A DNA stretch of 64,000 nt from Anaeramoeba flamelloides (taxonomy: Eukaryota; Metamonada; Anaeramoebidae). Under the pieces are notes generated by a model. The model saw nothing but the letters and a program-made list of their open reading frames with translations, was not told where the DNA came from and searched no databases. The position numbers and the translations under genes were made by a program. The stretch covers positions 930,001-994,000 of the forward strand of contig JANTQA010000030.1 of NCBI GenBank assembly GCA_027625915.1. The letters run 5' to 3'. This document shows, one piece after another, positions 1 to 12,343 of the stretch (its first letter is position 1; every line of letters starts with the position of its first letter).

Positions 1-230
1 TATTTTATTGAAAAAGAAGAAAATGATACAAAATAATATATGATGAAAAATAATTCATTTTTGAAATTTTCAAAAATTTGAATATGAATACTATGCCTAA
101 ATAAAGATAAAGTATCGATAGTTATTTTATCAAGAGCTATTTGCTCTTTTAATAATATTTTTTAATATTAATAATAATGTTGAAACAAACCGATTAAAAG
201 GAAATAATAAAAATATAAATAATAACTTAC

Positions 231-3200
231 CCTCTTAAAAGAGTAATTCTGCAAGGATAGATAACTTTTAATAATAAAAAAATTGATAGAACTTCAATAC
301 TATAAATAATAATAATAAATTATATATATATATATTTAATAAAGGTTAATGATATATTTTGTTTTCAAAAAATTTGATTTATTTATTTCTTGATTTAATA
401 AAGAAGTGTATTCATAATGAAAAAAAAAAAACCAATTAAAAAGATCATACCTATAATATCCACGATCAACATAATCCCCTAGAAATAGATAGTTAGTATA
501 TGGAACTTCCCCACCAAGATTAAAAATCTCCATAACATCATAGAATTGACTATAATTTTTGAAAAAATATGAATTATAAATGTAAAAAAATAATTTAAAA
601 AAATGTGGTTACTTTAATTAGTTGAATTATATTATTTTTTTGGTTTCTTTAAAACATATCATTTTAAAAAAATAAAATAAATTGAATTATTTTGAAAATA
701 TCTGAAAAATAATATATGGTGAAAATTCTATTGAAATTATCATTTTATATTAAAATATCAAAATATTCTGTAATATCATGTTTTTATTATTTTTCCATTC
801 ACTTTTTTAGAGTTTCTTTTTTGTTTTCTCATAAAAAAAAATAATTTCTTTTTTTTTTCGTTTTTTTTTTTTTTCGTTTTTTTTTTTTTTCGATAATTTA
901 ATAGTAGAGAAGAAGAAAAATAATGAACATTTTGGTTCTGATTTGGCGAGTAAAATATTAAAGAAGAGAAATTGCGGTGGTGATAGTTTATTAACTTTTT
1001 CTTACATACAATTCCCTTGTACTGGTATTAACCTCTGATGAGTACGGTAAAAATATCTTTTACTTGGATCAGTTCATGTCATATAAAGTATTTCCAAAAA
1101 AATTCAGTCATTTTTTTTTACATTAGATAATATTCTCTTTGTGAGTGGTTCGATTCATTAATTTTGTAATAGAAAATTTAAGTTAAATATTAATACTGGT
1201 TGAATCAGTAACTATGAGATTTATTTCAAAGTATATTTATCAAAATATTTCCAAAAAATTGAAAAAAAAAATCGCACTTTTTTTGAAGAAAAAGAGTAAA
1301 GATAAAATTCAATAAAAAATTAATAACTATGATAAGGGATTCAAACTGTTTTTTAAACAATAAAATTCAGCTATATTTTTTTCATTCTATTGATAATTTT
1401 GTGAAGATTAACTCTCTTTGGAAAACAATTTTTATGATCAAAAAGAATGAAAAAAATAGCAATTTTCACCAGTAAAAAATATCATATAAAATTGAGATTA
1501 GAAAATTTGATATCTTTTATTAAAAAAATGTAATACTAACAAACAAATAAATTTATTATTATATAAAACCCATTCCAAAAATTTGGTCACATACTAAACA
1601 GTTGAAAGAATAACAATACCACACTTTACATTCAATTTGGGAATAATTTTGATTTTAAAAACTATTTTTTTCATTTTTTGTCTTTTCTGTTTTGTTTTTC
1701 GTTTCCTTTTTTCTAGTTGCATAATTTGTTTCGTTAGATCTGGGAATTTTTTTTTTCAATGGTTGATAGAAGGTTAGTGTTGAGTTTGTTAAATTGAAAA
1801 ATCACATACAATTATTTGTTGGTATCTTAGCATTTGATCGATCAACAATTGTTGGTGAAATTTCAACAAATTTATCAATACAATTTTTTAGGAGCTCAAG
1901 ACAAAATAAAGCCTATCAGCAAATTCATTAAACCAGAAAATTTCAGGTCTCTCATAACAATTATTTTAAACACCTTTATTATTTTTTTCCACTCTTCATT
2001 CTTTTGTTTTTATCATTTGTTCCCCAATTCTTCATTTTTTATTCTTTCTTTTCTTTTTTTTAGAAAACCAAATTAAGATTCAAATACTTCTGATGACTGT
2101 ATCTATTTAGATAGTCTTTGAATTAGAAGTCTCAAATTTAGTCACTTCAGAATTCTCTCTTTAACAGATTAGATGAAGTTCCATCTAACCCTTAACAATA
2201 AATCAATACAATTTTTTGTTCCGCTCGTTTCATCATTTTGGACACACAAATTTTTATTTTTTCGTTTTATATTTTTTTTTTTTATTTGAATAAAAATGAT
2301 TACTTATAAAAACATGAATACTGGGTATATAAATGCGATTTAATACCATGTTTGAAAAAATATAATAAATTGTGGATTTTTTTTTTGCCTATTTTTGATT
2401 TTGGTTGTGTCCAAATTTTTGGAATGAGGTTTATATTAACAAATATTTTGATCATTAAATTTTTGTTTGTTTTTTTCAAAAGTTAAAATTTTGATTTTAA
2501 TAATTGATAAATTCTTTAATCTTCAAAATAAGAAAAAAAGTCAATGTTTTTTTATTCAATGATTCATTTTTAAACTTTTTTTTATTCTTTTTGTTCAATA
2601 TTTGTTAAAAAAATATATATATATGTAATGAAAGGGAAATGTAGTGAAAGGGTTGAATTTTAAATTTAATTTTTTTTCAATATCGTTTTTTTCCAAGATC
2701 CAAGACTTTTATCTATCCACTTAAATCAGATCTTCTTAATCTTTCCAAAAAAAAAAAAAATGTCATTAATTTCCTTTTTAACATTAAATCAGTATTTTTG
2801 GTTAAAGAATGTTTATTTTATCAAGTATGAAAAAGGGATATTTTGCCTCAGATAAAACTCTTGTTGGAAAATTAATTTATTTAAAAATAGTTTTAGTTTA
2901 AAATAATTTCAAACTTTATCATTTTGAATGCAACTTTGAAGAACTAATTTAGAATAATGAAAACACCTAAGTGTGGTTGAATTGTTTTGTGGGGAATAAA
3001 AACCAAAAAGTTATCAAAATTTGAGATTCAGGTTTCTGTGATTTCTGTGATTTCTGTGATTTCTGTGATTTCTGTGATTTCTGCTATTTGTTTTTTCAAA
3101 ATAAATGAAAATATTCTGTTTTCTTTTGAAACTTTTTGAATAAAGATCTTCAAAGATCTTTGCTTTTTTTGTTTTAAAGTTTGGCTTGATATGGTAAATT

Positions 3201-4265
3201 AAGTAGTTAAAAGAAAAGCAAAAAATATTTTTTTTTCTTTTGACTTTTTCAAAAAAATTTTGAGAGACAAAGTTTCGTGGATCTTAATTTCTTGTTTGAA
3301 ATAGAGTATTTCGGATTCAAGTTAATTTATGAAGGGGCTTTGTTGGGTTTTCTCTGAAAGCCGAATTAAAATTTCTAAGACAAATACCTTTGATTTTTTA
3401 ACAAGAAAGAGTCTTGAAATTGGTTATCCGGTTTTATTTTGAAGAGTAAGTACAATTTTATTGATCATTTTGATCTCTTATCTTTAGGGTTAAATTGGTG
3501 CATTTCTAAAGGTAAGGATTGTTGAAGAATTGAAAAAAGGCAAGGTAAATGAAAAATTTATCCCATTTTACTTTCAATTACTAATTAAAAACACGAGATC
3601 CCAGGTTCTTTGGCAATTTGGTTCGAACAAAAGAAGTGAAAAAACCTGTAATTCTAACAAATTTTGAATGAAAAATCAAATCAAAATCTTCGATCTGTAA
3701 TTATCAAACTAAAAATCAGATTTTGGTTAAAAATTGTTTTTTTTTCTTTCTTAAAAGGAAAAGAGAGAAATGGCTACCCAAATTTGTGTCTTAATTTATT
3801 TGAAAAAATTGTTTTTTCTTTATTTATTTTTTTTGTTATTTTTGGATTATGAATAAAACAAATTTGTAAGGTTTTGTTTGTATATTTTTTTTCAGCTTCA
3901 AATTTTGTCTTTTTGAAATAACAATAAACAACAAGAAATTGAAAAAGAATAAATTAAAGACTTGCTAATTTTTGATTGTATGAAATAACAAAAGTGTCAA
4001 ATAATGGTGTGTTTATAGCCAGATCGTTTCAAAATAAAAAGGAATTGGTAAAGAACAATAATTATAAAAAAAAAAAAAAAAAAAATTTTTTATCATCTTA
4101 CCCATGAACATCACCAACAACAGTTACTGGGGTATTAATTCTTGCAACATTTGGCTCATCAATTAAAATTTCTTTTACTTTTATACACACTTGCGAAAAT
4201 TCGTTTTCTGTAAGTAGTTTTGGAGGTGAAGAACAAAGGTTTTTTAATGCTTTTTTTAAATTCAT
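231..4265 (-). CDS. PP2A-like Ser/Thr phosphatase catalytic subunit, 5' part (runs off left edge)
   Basis: Metal-dependent Ser/Thr protein phosphatase of the PPP family, PP2A/PP4/PP6 branch. Three exons were joined by eye: 4265-4102, 549-451 and 299-231. Exon 1 ends in VTVVGDVHG before a GTAAG donor. Exon 2 continues QFYDVMEIF and carries GDYVDRGYY, which with GDVHG forms the metal-binding core. Exon 3 gives [10 protein letters not shown], the start of the GNHE motif, and ends at a GTAAGTT donor. All joins keep frame (phase 2 each) and rebuild the family without a gap. The next exon (NHE onward) is not visible in bases 1-226 and probably lies beyond the edge. The start chosen is the ATG at 4265; another ATG at 4304 is in frame. 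Intron 1 is about 3,550 bp and contains a LINE tail and one copy of a segmental duplication, whereas intron 2 is 151 bp. The exact paralogue (PP2A, PP4 or PP6) is unresolved. Confidence 0.9.
849..892. repeat. T-tract repeat with CG spacers
   Basis: Three runs of 10-16 T separated by single CG dinucleotides, inside intron 1 of the phosphatase gene. Simple low-complexity DNA with no other content seen. Confidence 0.7.
2070..2215 (+). mobile_element. LINE 3'-tail fragment, copy 1 (5'-truncated)
   Basis: A ~130-bp sequence with the landmarks TTTGAATTAGAAGTC, TTAGTCACTTC, AATTCTCTCTTTAACAG and a terminal TTAACAATAAA. The same order occurs at 51.48 kb (+) and, inverted, at 22.46 and 55.44 kb. At 22.46 kb it forms the end of a LINE with reverse transcriptase, so I read this copy as a 5'-truncated LINE insertion in phosphatase intron 1. 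An upstream open stretch at 1834-1960 may belong to the same insertion, but it shows no recognisable domain. Confidence 0.55.
2760..2855 (+). other. Conserved 31-codon ORF in duplication copy 1
   Basis: A 31-codon ORF beginning [13 protein letters not shown]. The same ORF at 30381-30476 differs by one amino acid (G versus V near the C-terminus). It coincides with the best-conserved block of the duplication. Whether it is translated is unknown; the block could equally be conserved or young for non-coding reasons. Confidence 0.2.
3030..3085 (+). repeat. 10-bp tandem repeat (TTTCTGTGAT)n
   Basis: About five and a half head-to-tail units of TTTCTGTGAT. The duplicate copy near 30655 has only about one and a half units, so the array expanded after the two copies separated. 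Confidence 0.9.
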
Positions 4266-4304
4266 AACAAAAAATGAAAGAAGAAAAAATGAATACAAAA
4301 CCAT

Positions 4305-7216
4305 GTATCTGTTCTTTTGATCTCTTTTTGATAATACATTCTATTTCATTTTTGACTGATTTAAAATAAAGGTGAACCAAAATCCTAAGACTCTAAGAGG
4401 GTAATTATAACAATTACTTCTATTTTCCAATTAACAAATGTTAAATTTTAATTCTAGTGAACAAATATTTGTATAAATAGTTGTTAAGGACATAGTCTCA
4501 ATTATTTTTTTTTATGACCAATTTCTTAATAAGGATTCCTTATCTAGAAACAAGTTTAATATTCAAAATAAATAGGGTATTTTCAAATCTAAGTAATAGG
4601 TATTAATTTTTTCAATATCTATTAAATTTTGGTAAAATAAATTTAATAGATACTAACCCCTTAAATAAAATCCCAAAAATATCCTCAGAACCAATGAAAA
4701 ATGTTAATTCTAGTAATTTAATTATGGTTCCTTATTTGGCTTTGAGATAAAATTGCAATTCTGATAATTTGATCCTACTAGTTGTTGAAATGATTATCAT
4801 TTATTTATTAAATTTTTAAGAAGTAATTCATTCAAAAAATTAATAAGACTGTTTTGGAATTATTATATGAATTAATTATATAAATTTATAATTTTCTAAA
4901 GTAAATAAATGACAAAATTCATTATTTGAATCGAATGTTTTGAGGTTGATTGATCTTGACAAAATTTATTAAATAATTTGATTAATTGATAATTTTTGAA
5001 CATAAAATAACAATTGATCTATAAGTATTTCAGGTCGTTTAAAAATAATTATTATAAAAATTATACTTTTTAAATTTATTTCTTTTGCCAAAAAAAAATC
5101 TTTAAACTGACTTTGTTTTTGTTGATTTTTCTCTTCGAAAAATTGTTGATAAATAATATCTTTCTTTATTTCTTTTTTGGTTTATTTATTATGTGATGAA
5201 TAATTTATTCAAATATTTATACATTTATTGGAAGAGTGTAAATTCCACTCTATTTACCCCTAGACTTCAATTTTCTTTCATACATTTAAATATCAACCAA
5301 TATATTTCATAATTATGAATTTATCATAATTATGAATTTATCAAAATTATTTCAAAATTTTTAGGTTTAAAATTAATATATAAACGGATCAGCCTCTCTA
5401 CTTCAACATGAAAAAATTTAAAATACACTATTGGTGAAATGTCCTTAATAAAATTAAGCACTATTTTTTTCATATTAATATTTTTCGAAATCTAACCTGA
5501 TAACTTTATTCAATTAAACACTGGGATAAAAATTTTTAGGATTAAAACACTCTCAACCTTTATATATCAAAAATATTTTGGAAATTACTGTGCACTTTAT
5601 TATTTTTTGTTTAAAAATTGGGTTTGAGAAAAGCTTGAAAATAAAGAATAAGTTAATTTCTTAAATTAGAATTTTTTTTTATAGAGAGTTTATCTTTTTA
5701 GTTGAACATTTTTTTTTAATTTTACCATTTAAAAATAAAAAAAAACATTTTGAAGACCAAATAGTCCCTTTTGTGAAAATTAAATTCCACTAATTTGGAA
5801 TTTATTTTATTAAATGAGTTAAAATAAGATATTTTTTATAAAAATATACACAATTTCAAGGGTGAATTCAATGATTTTGGCAAAACAATTTTTTATGACA
5901 AAGTTAAATGGAAGCGTTATTCATTGTTATTTTTTCTTTTTGTTATTTTAATTTTTTTTAATGGGAGGATATTTGATCAGTTTTTATTTTTAGTGTTTTT
6001 TAGGTTGTCGAGGCATATTTTCTACTGATATATTTTGTAGATGCAAAGTGTCAAAAAATTCTGATCATCTAGGAAACCATAAAAGAAAATTAGTTGAGTA
6101 AGATCAATGTTTTTTTTTTCGATTTTTTATGAAAAATAAAACCATTAAATTCATTTAATATCTTGACCTTATTTAAATTTTTTACCTTTTTTATTTAGAT
6201 TTTCATCACGATTATACTATAACAATTCTTTGTTACTGAGAATATTAATCTTAAGATTTTTTTTCTTTTTTGAGATTTTCTTTTCGTTAAATTAAAAAAT
6301 TGATTTATACAACCTATTAAAAAATACTTGTATTATTGCTTTAAGAAGGATAGTTGACACTCATTAAAGTTTTAAAGTTTTTAACTAGAATTAATCATAA
6401 TTGTGTTTTTGTTTTAAGATTAAATTTATTTGTTTTCAAAATAAAATTTTCTTGAAGATTTTTGGGAATTAGTTGTATCGTTATCACCAAAATTCAAAAT
6501 CATTTTTTTTCTTCCAAAAATGATTTGAATTTTTATAAAAATTATTTCTGAATAAAACCGAACAATTTGTTAAAAAAATTATTTTTTGCAATTTTTTTTT
6601 CATTTTTTGAGAAAACAAGAAAACGACTTGTTCAAAACCTTAAAGAATAAAACAAAATTAAAAAAAAAGATGTAAATTTAATCTATAAACTTGTGTTAAA
6701 AAAATATCAAATTCCTTTTTATGTAATCATTTATATCACAATTAGTTTTAATTGTTGAGATTAAAATTGAAATATTAATAATTAAAAATAATAATAAAAT
6801 AAAAAATATTTTTTTAAAAATAATACTTTCCAAAAAATTAAACCAAAAATTTATTTTACCATTTTCAACAAATTAAATTAATATTTAATAAATATATATG
6901 TTACTTTTTTTGGCCGTATATTGGAAATATACAAATTTTGGATTTCTAAAAATAGACTTAAATTAATAAATTGTTTAAATGGGGTTAAATTATCGGTTTT
7001 ACAAGCAAAAACACAAATTACAAAAATAAAAAATAATTAAATATCTCTTGAAAATTTCATTTTATGCTTAAAAAATACTAATACATTAAGAACTGTTTCT
7101 TTTATATTATTTTTTAAAAAACTAATCTGTCTTACCATACGAAGAACATATATATAAAAAATGGTCAATATTTTTTTTATAATTTCCTTCTGTTCATATT
7201 TTAATTATAAATGGCA
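4305..7216. other. Gene-free AT-rich spacer
   Basis: About 2.9 kb upstream of the phosphatase start without a supportable gene. It contains only short chance ORFs, A/T runs and direct short repeats (for example AATTATGAATTTATCA twice near 5310). A TTAAGGACAT word near 4487 and its inverse near 5440 could be the ends of a ~0.95-kb TTAA-type element, but 10 bp alone is not enough to call it. Confidence 0.5.
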
Positions 7217-7218
7217 TA

Positions 7219-7414
7219 CAGCCAGATCTACTTTTAAGGCACAAACTTTGAACGAAATTTAAGGCACAAAAAAATTGTAAATTAAAGTACCAAAATTCGA
7301 ATTCTAGTAAAATAAATTGTGAAAAATTTTTTTTCAAAAAATGTGCTTAAATTTGCAATTTTCTTTGTGCCTTAAATTCCTTTGTAAGTTTGTGCCTTAA
7401 AAGTAGATCCGACT
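7219..7414. mobile_element. Palindromic TA-flanked MITE, copy A
   Basis: A ~196-bp sequence whose two halves are inverted copies. The left half starts CAGCCAGATCTACTTTTAAG and the right half ends CTTAAAAGTAGATCCGACT, with ACAAACTTTGAACGAA-type arms and GGCACAAA words inward. TA dinucleotides flank both ends. It encodes nothing. It belongs to the same family as copies at 16931, 40733, 45372 and 56406. The CAG(T) ends and TA flanks resemble Tc1/mariner-derived MITEs; the family assignment is inference. Confidence 0.8.
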
Positions 7415-7599
7415 TAAATTCGTTTGTATTTTTATAGAATATATAATACAATCTCTAGAAGTAATTGGTAAATGGCCTAAATTTTATTATCATTGAAATC
7501 AAAGATAAGTTAAATATTTTTACGTTTAAAAAATCATTTTTGATATTTTTAATTATTATGTAATATTCTTACAGAGAGTTATTCAAAATCTGTAAAGCT

Positions 7600-7930
7600 T
7601 CTAAGAGTATAGTAGAGTATTGTGAAGTGTCTAGGTTTTCTTTTAATTTAAGAATTAAAAAGAATATAAATAAGGTTTTCTGACTTTTTCTGTTTTATTT
7701 GAATAATTTATTGATTTTACAAATAAAAACGAAAATTAAGAAAACCTAATTGTATTTTTACAGAATACATGAAAATTTATTAAAATCAACAATTTTAGTC
7801 AATTCTTTTAAATTCTGCAAAAAGTTTTACAATAGTGTATGCATTTTTTTAATTTAAGAACCAAACCGAAAATAACATAAATTTTCTTTTTATTTCTTAT
7901 ATTAAAAAAAAACTAATAACACTTACAACT
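7600..7930. repeat. Decayed hairpin array
   Basis: Diverged version of the hairpin modules found at 21.2 kb: the words GTGAAGTGTCTAGGTTTTC and ACAAATAAAAACGAAAATT, and inverted pairs around AATTTAAGAA. Arms are recognisable but mismatched, suggesting an older copy. No coding content. Confidence 0.5.
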
Positions 7931-8662
7931 TTTATAATTCATAAAATTTTCAATATACTGAGAAAAGTACTGAAAAGGAATAGAATCAAGTTGAAAAAAT
8001 TTTTTATACAAAACTTGAATATTTACTTCTATATTAATAAAAAAGATATATCTACAGATACAATTTTGAAAAAAAAAAAAGAAGAAGAAAGATTTCCACT
8101 AAATAAAACAAACAATTATTGTAATTTAAATAATAATAATTATCTAAGTTAATAATATTATACTTAAGTTCTTTTTAATTTCAACTTGTCCAAAATGTTA
8201 AAAAAAGCGAAAAAAAATGTAAAAAAAAAAATCATTATTTATTTCAAATTAATTAAATTTATGGATGCCCCACTTAATAAAAAGAATATTTTTATGAATA
8301 CTTGATTTTTTTCTTTGTATTATTTCGATATTAGACCTAATTAATAAATGAATTGCTATTTCTTTCACTAAAATTTTTATATTTTATATTTTTTCTAATT
8401 CTATATAAATCAACACCAAAATTAATATTGACTCTTATATGAATAATAAAAATTAAAGGAGGAAATGTCGATCAATAAACTAATTGAGAAAAAAATAAAA
8501 AGATAATAAACTGAAAAACTTTTTACTTGTTGTGATAACATAATTAAAAATTATTTAATTTAGAATTAAATGAAGGATAATTGTTGAAATTTAAATTTAG
8601 CAAGGTTAAAAGAGTTTAGATAATCTGTTTTTTTGATCATAATATATTTATAAAAAATAGAT

Positions 8663-9347
8663 TTAAGGGTCGAGTCATTACGGTGATATTTTTTATTCTG
8701 AAATGGAAAAAAACTTTTTAGTAATTTTTATTGAGTACCAAACACCAATCAAAAACCAACCAACCTATGATGTACTATCGATCTCCAAAAATCAACAACC
8801 AAAATGAGGACATTTTTAGAAAAAAGCGCCAAAGAGCGACACTCAATTTCCAATTAGAATGGTTGTGAATTACAATTCTGAAAACAACTATGTCAGTTTT
8901 GAAGTGTCGCTCTTTGGCGCTTTTTGAGATCTTGGTGACTTTTTTTTTCTTTTTTTCTTTTTTCAAATGAGTTATTTTTATTGAAAGACTATTACATAAT
9001 CCTTACTTGGTCAAATTGAGAGGGTTTTAAAATAACCACAAATCAGAATAAATCGAATAAAATTGATTGCGAAATACAAGAAAGCAATTTGTTTTAAATT
9101 AAAGAAATTTATCCTCTTTTGAAAAAGAAAATGAGAAAAGATGAATTTTTTTTTTAAATTTTGATTTTTTAAAATTGAGAACTCTTTTTCTTCATTGAAT
9201 TTTTTGTCAAAGATGATCCAATGAAATTTTTTTTTTTGTTATTTGAATTTTTTCAACCAAAAGAAGGGATATTTCACAATACCCTTTTTGGTCTCAGGTC
9301 ACCCCTTGAGTATGGTGCCTTTTTACGGTAAATGACTCGACCCTTAA
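8663..9347. mobile_element. TTAA-ended non-autonomous DNA transposon-like element
   Basis: A ~685-bp element whose ends are inverted: TTAAGGGTCGAGTCATT on the left and AATGACTCGACCCTTAA on the right. The TTAA at both ends fits a piggyBac-like TTAA duplication; a TA duplication of a Tc1/mariner type would look the same because TTAA contains TA. It encodes no transposase. It contains an internal hairpin at 8821-8925, and part of the interior is related to 32.09-32.23 kb. Confidence 0.7.
8821..8926. repeat. 23-bp-arm hairpin inside the TTAA element
   Basis: The arms AAAAAGCGCCAAAGAGCGAC and its inverse GTCGCTCTTTGGCGCTTTTT are separated by about 60 bp. The arms are GC-rich compared with the surroundings. 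This could be a nested foldback or a functional hairpin of the element. Confidence 0.85.
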
Positions 9348-10170
9348 ATGAAAAACAAAATGTCCTGAAATACTACTTTTTTTGACAAAAGAAGCTATTT
9401 ATTATTTTTTGGAATAATTTTTCTGAGAAATACACATTAACAATTTCTAATTATCAAAGATGAAATGCTATTTAGTTTAGATCAAGACTCAAAAGCAGAA
9501 TTGAATTACTTTTTTTGAAGCAAAAAGGTCTATTAAAAAATTAAATCTGTGAATTATATCAGGATTTAGTAATATTTTTCATGAATGAGATTTACTTTTT
9601 GAGATTATTTATTACTAAGGGGGGGGTTAAAATTTTCAAACACACACTGGAAAGAAGTGATTAATACCTTGTATGTTTGTTAGTATTTAGATATTATCTT
9701 TTCTTTTTAGATTGAAGAAAATAACAAAAAAGAGAAATTTATCTTCTCAACACATCGGAAGAATACTTTTATTTCATTTTTTGTTTTCAAATTTATTATT
9801 TTTTAGTAGTATTTGTTCCACTTGTTATTGAAAAAAACCCAGTTGTACTTTTTTCAAGAAAAAAAATTCAATGGAAATTTCAATTTGTGCATAAAAATTA
9901 TTATTTTTTCTTTATTTGTTTAAATTTCCAAGAAAACAAGAAGCGATTTCTAACTCTACTTTTGACTGATCCTTAAATTAATATGATTTTTTTAATAAAA
10001 AAATAATATAACCTTGAAAATATTTTTATTTTGATCAATGGATAATTGAGGTTTTTTGAACCAAATTAATGAATCAATAAGTTGGTTTTAACAATTTTCT
10101 AATCAAATTTAGATATTTATATCCATTAAAACAAATTTCATTAAAAAAATAAAGGTCTCCGTATATTAAG

Positions 10171-10205
<35 letters not shown>

Positions 10206-10343
10206 CAAAATTAAAAACAATATAACATTTAAATAGAACAAGATTTCTTGAATTAATATAATTTTAAGTCAACAGATGTCATTTAAATCATAAAAGTAAC
10301 CTGGAATGGCAATAAAATACAAATATCAGTTGGGGTTTACAAT
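9348..10343. other. AT-rich spacer with G-run and TA microsatellite
   Basis: No gene seen. It holds a run of nine G near 9619 and a (TA)n microsatellite at about 10175-10202. Confidence 0.6.
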
Positions 10344-10345
10344 TA

Positions 10346-10869
10346 CAGAAATTTTAAAAAAAGATTATCTTGTATTTGGTGTGATGACATGTTGTTTTGG
10401 TTCTTAGCTGATCGATCTTGGACTTGGTATGAATAATAATAGTGGTTCAAAAACGTAATTTTTCTCAATTTATTTTTTTTTCTGAAATTCCAATTTATAG
10501 GAGTGTAAGATTAATAGATTGGTAGGTATTATATAGAATAACTTTTGATTTTTGTTTTTTTGATTAATAAATATCATTCCGCTTTTACTCAATTTTCTAA
10601 AAAAAAAAATAAATTAAAAACTTCAATTAAAGCCAAACTTAAATAAAAATTCCAATCAGCAACCCATAAACCACATTTTCTATTCCTTATCTTCAAACTT
10701 ATTAGTCTTACACTCCCATAAATTGGAATTTCAGAAAAAAAAATAAATTGAGAAAAATTACGTTTTTGAACCACTCATATTATTCATACCAAGTCCAAGA
10801 TCGATCAGCGAAGAACCAAAATAACAAGTATCACACAAAATACATAATATTTTTTTTTCAAATTTCGTG
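10346..10869. mobile_element. Large foldback element, ~150-bp inverted arms
   Basis: The left arm (about 10346-10520) and right arm (about 10695-10869) are inverted copies. They share GATCGATCTTGGACTTGGTA, CAAAAACGTAATTTTTCTCA and GAAATTCCAATTTATAGGAG with a few mismatches, and enclose a ~180-bp spacer. A TA precedes the left end (TACAGAAATTT), while the right end is less clear. It encodes nothing. Foldback or Tc1/mariner-derived MITE is the likely class. Confidence 0.75.
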
Positions 10870-11141
10870 GATTATAAACCTTAAACAGACTTTACTTTCA
10901 AAAAAAAAGTAAAAGTAACTGAAAAACAAGAAAATTTGAAACCAATACCTCTACACATGAATCGAATAGAACACCTCTAATGTGGTAACAAGAGTTTGGT
11001 GATATGCGGTGTAATTTCCTCAAGATCTAAAATTTTTAGTCCCAAATGAGATATTAATTTCAAAACAAAATTTTCGATTGTCTTTCTTTGGGAAAAAAAA
11101 TCATCAAAAGTGAAACAAGTCATTTAAGTCCCCAACCTAAA

Positions 11142-11340
11142 AAGATGGGGGGGGGGGATCACAGGACAGTCAAATCAAATAACTCAAAAGTAAATTCTTT
11201 TCAAGATCTTTTTAATAATTTTTCTGGAAAGGCAAATGTAAATACATTTTGCTTGATTTATTTTTCTGCTAACATTTAAGAACAACTGTGATTCAAAGAA
11301 AAGTTTGTTTGGGCTATGTAATTTATAATAAACTTGAAGG
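11142..11340 (+). CDS. Possible small gene or terminal exon, unrecognised
   Basis: An open stretch with a coding look (HRTVKSNNSKVNSFQDLFNN) follows an ATG that overlaps a run of 11 G. A possible 50-bp intron with a GTAAAT donor and TTTAAG acceptor follows GKAN and would lead to NNCDSKKSLFGLCNL and a stop. Read without splicing, a second frame after the acceptor (QRKVCLGYVIYNKLEGRVFE) is also open. I cannot choose between them. The G-run within the coding start is a reason for doubt. No family was recognised. Confidence 0.22.
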
Positions 11341-11683
11341 GAGAGTGTTTGAATTGAAAAATTGTAATATTTTTGATTTTTTTTTCTTTTTTATTGATAG
11401 AATTGTCGGATTTGTGGATTCAAAAAAAGAGAAAAAAAAGAAAATAAATACAAACCACAATAAAAAGTAGCTTGGCTGGTTCTTGCTAAATTTTATTTTT
11501 TTTAAAAATCAAATTCTGTTATTAATACAATTTGATACCATTGTTTTGTTTAAACAAAACAAAATTTCTTGAAAAATCGAAAACTTTATAACTTTTTTGT
11601 TTTTGAGATTTAGAGCCAGAAATCGATTTAATTTCTGAAAGTAAAATAAAAACAATCAATCCTAAGTTTATACAATTTCTCTT

Positions 11684-11724
<41 letters not shown>

Positions 11725-11731
11725 CGCCCAT

Positions 11732-12312
11732 TTAATCATCTTTTTTTTTTTTTTCAAGTGTTTTTTTTAGTTTTTTTTTTTCGGTTGTTTTTTTTTCGGT
11801 TGTTTTTTCAATTGTTTTTTTTTGAATTTTTTTTTTTTTAATTTTTGGTGAGATTTGGTTACCACCGAGCTTATTAGCAATCCAATCGAATACTACCTCA
11901 ATGTCAAATTCAAATTCAAGTGAATTTGCAAGTCTCCAAGTTAAATTATAACTATGAATACCTGCGGAAAGTACCGATTTGACTGTTTTAAAATAGTTGT
12001 ATTGTGGAGGAAAGATCATCCAGACTATGGCCCAGAATAAGGCGTTACCCCATACAAGGTATTTTGAGACTGCTTTATATTTTCGAGTGATCTTTGTGGT
12101 ATCGACATTTGGGTTTGGTGGTAAGATAAATAAAAAGTTTGGTATTTTGATAACAAGCAATTGGATCCTTGAAAGTGGCGTAAATGCAGTGGCAAAGTAA
12201 CAAAAGACCGCTAAAGTAAGCTGAATTATTGTAGCTAACTCAAAAAAGCTTAACCTTTTTAGTCGTAATCGTTTTCTTAAGTCTTCTTTTTTTTGTAGAA
12301 TCACTTTGGTTG

Positions 12313-12343
<31 letters not shown>

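Larger units (their letters stand above)
2430..3365 (+). repeat. Segmental duplication, copy 1 (partner at 30.06 kb)
   Basis: About 930 bp in phosphatase intron 1 aligns in direct orientation with 30060-30965. Identity is uneven. A 62-bp block starting GTAATGAAAGGGAAATG and a 116-bp block starting ATGTCATTAATTTCC are almost identical, the second with one difference, while the flanks differ at many positions. Similarity fades before 2430 and after about 3365. Copy 1 carries a private tandem expansion at 3030-3085. No terminal repeats or target-site duplications were seen, so it may be an unrecognised repeat family rather than a single duplication. Confidence 0.8.

Noticed and set aside
1834-2076. 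80-codon ORF in phosphatase intron 1
   Set aside because: Starts at TTG, overlaps a LINE tail and shows no domain.
4486-5447. Possible TTAA element with TTAAGGACAT ends
   Set aside because: Only 10 bp of terminal inversion, which is too little in such AT-rich DNA, and no internal support.
11364-11400. Apparent 37-bp intron (GTAAT to GATAG)
   Set aside because: Removing it creates an immediate stop and shifts the frame.
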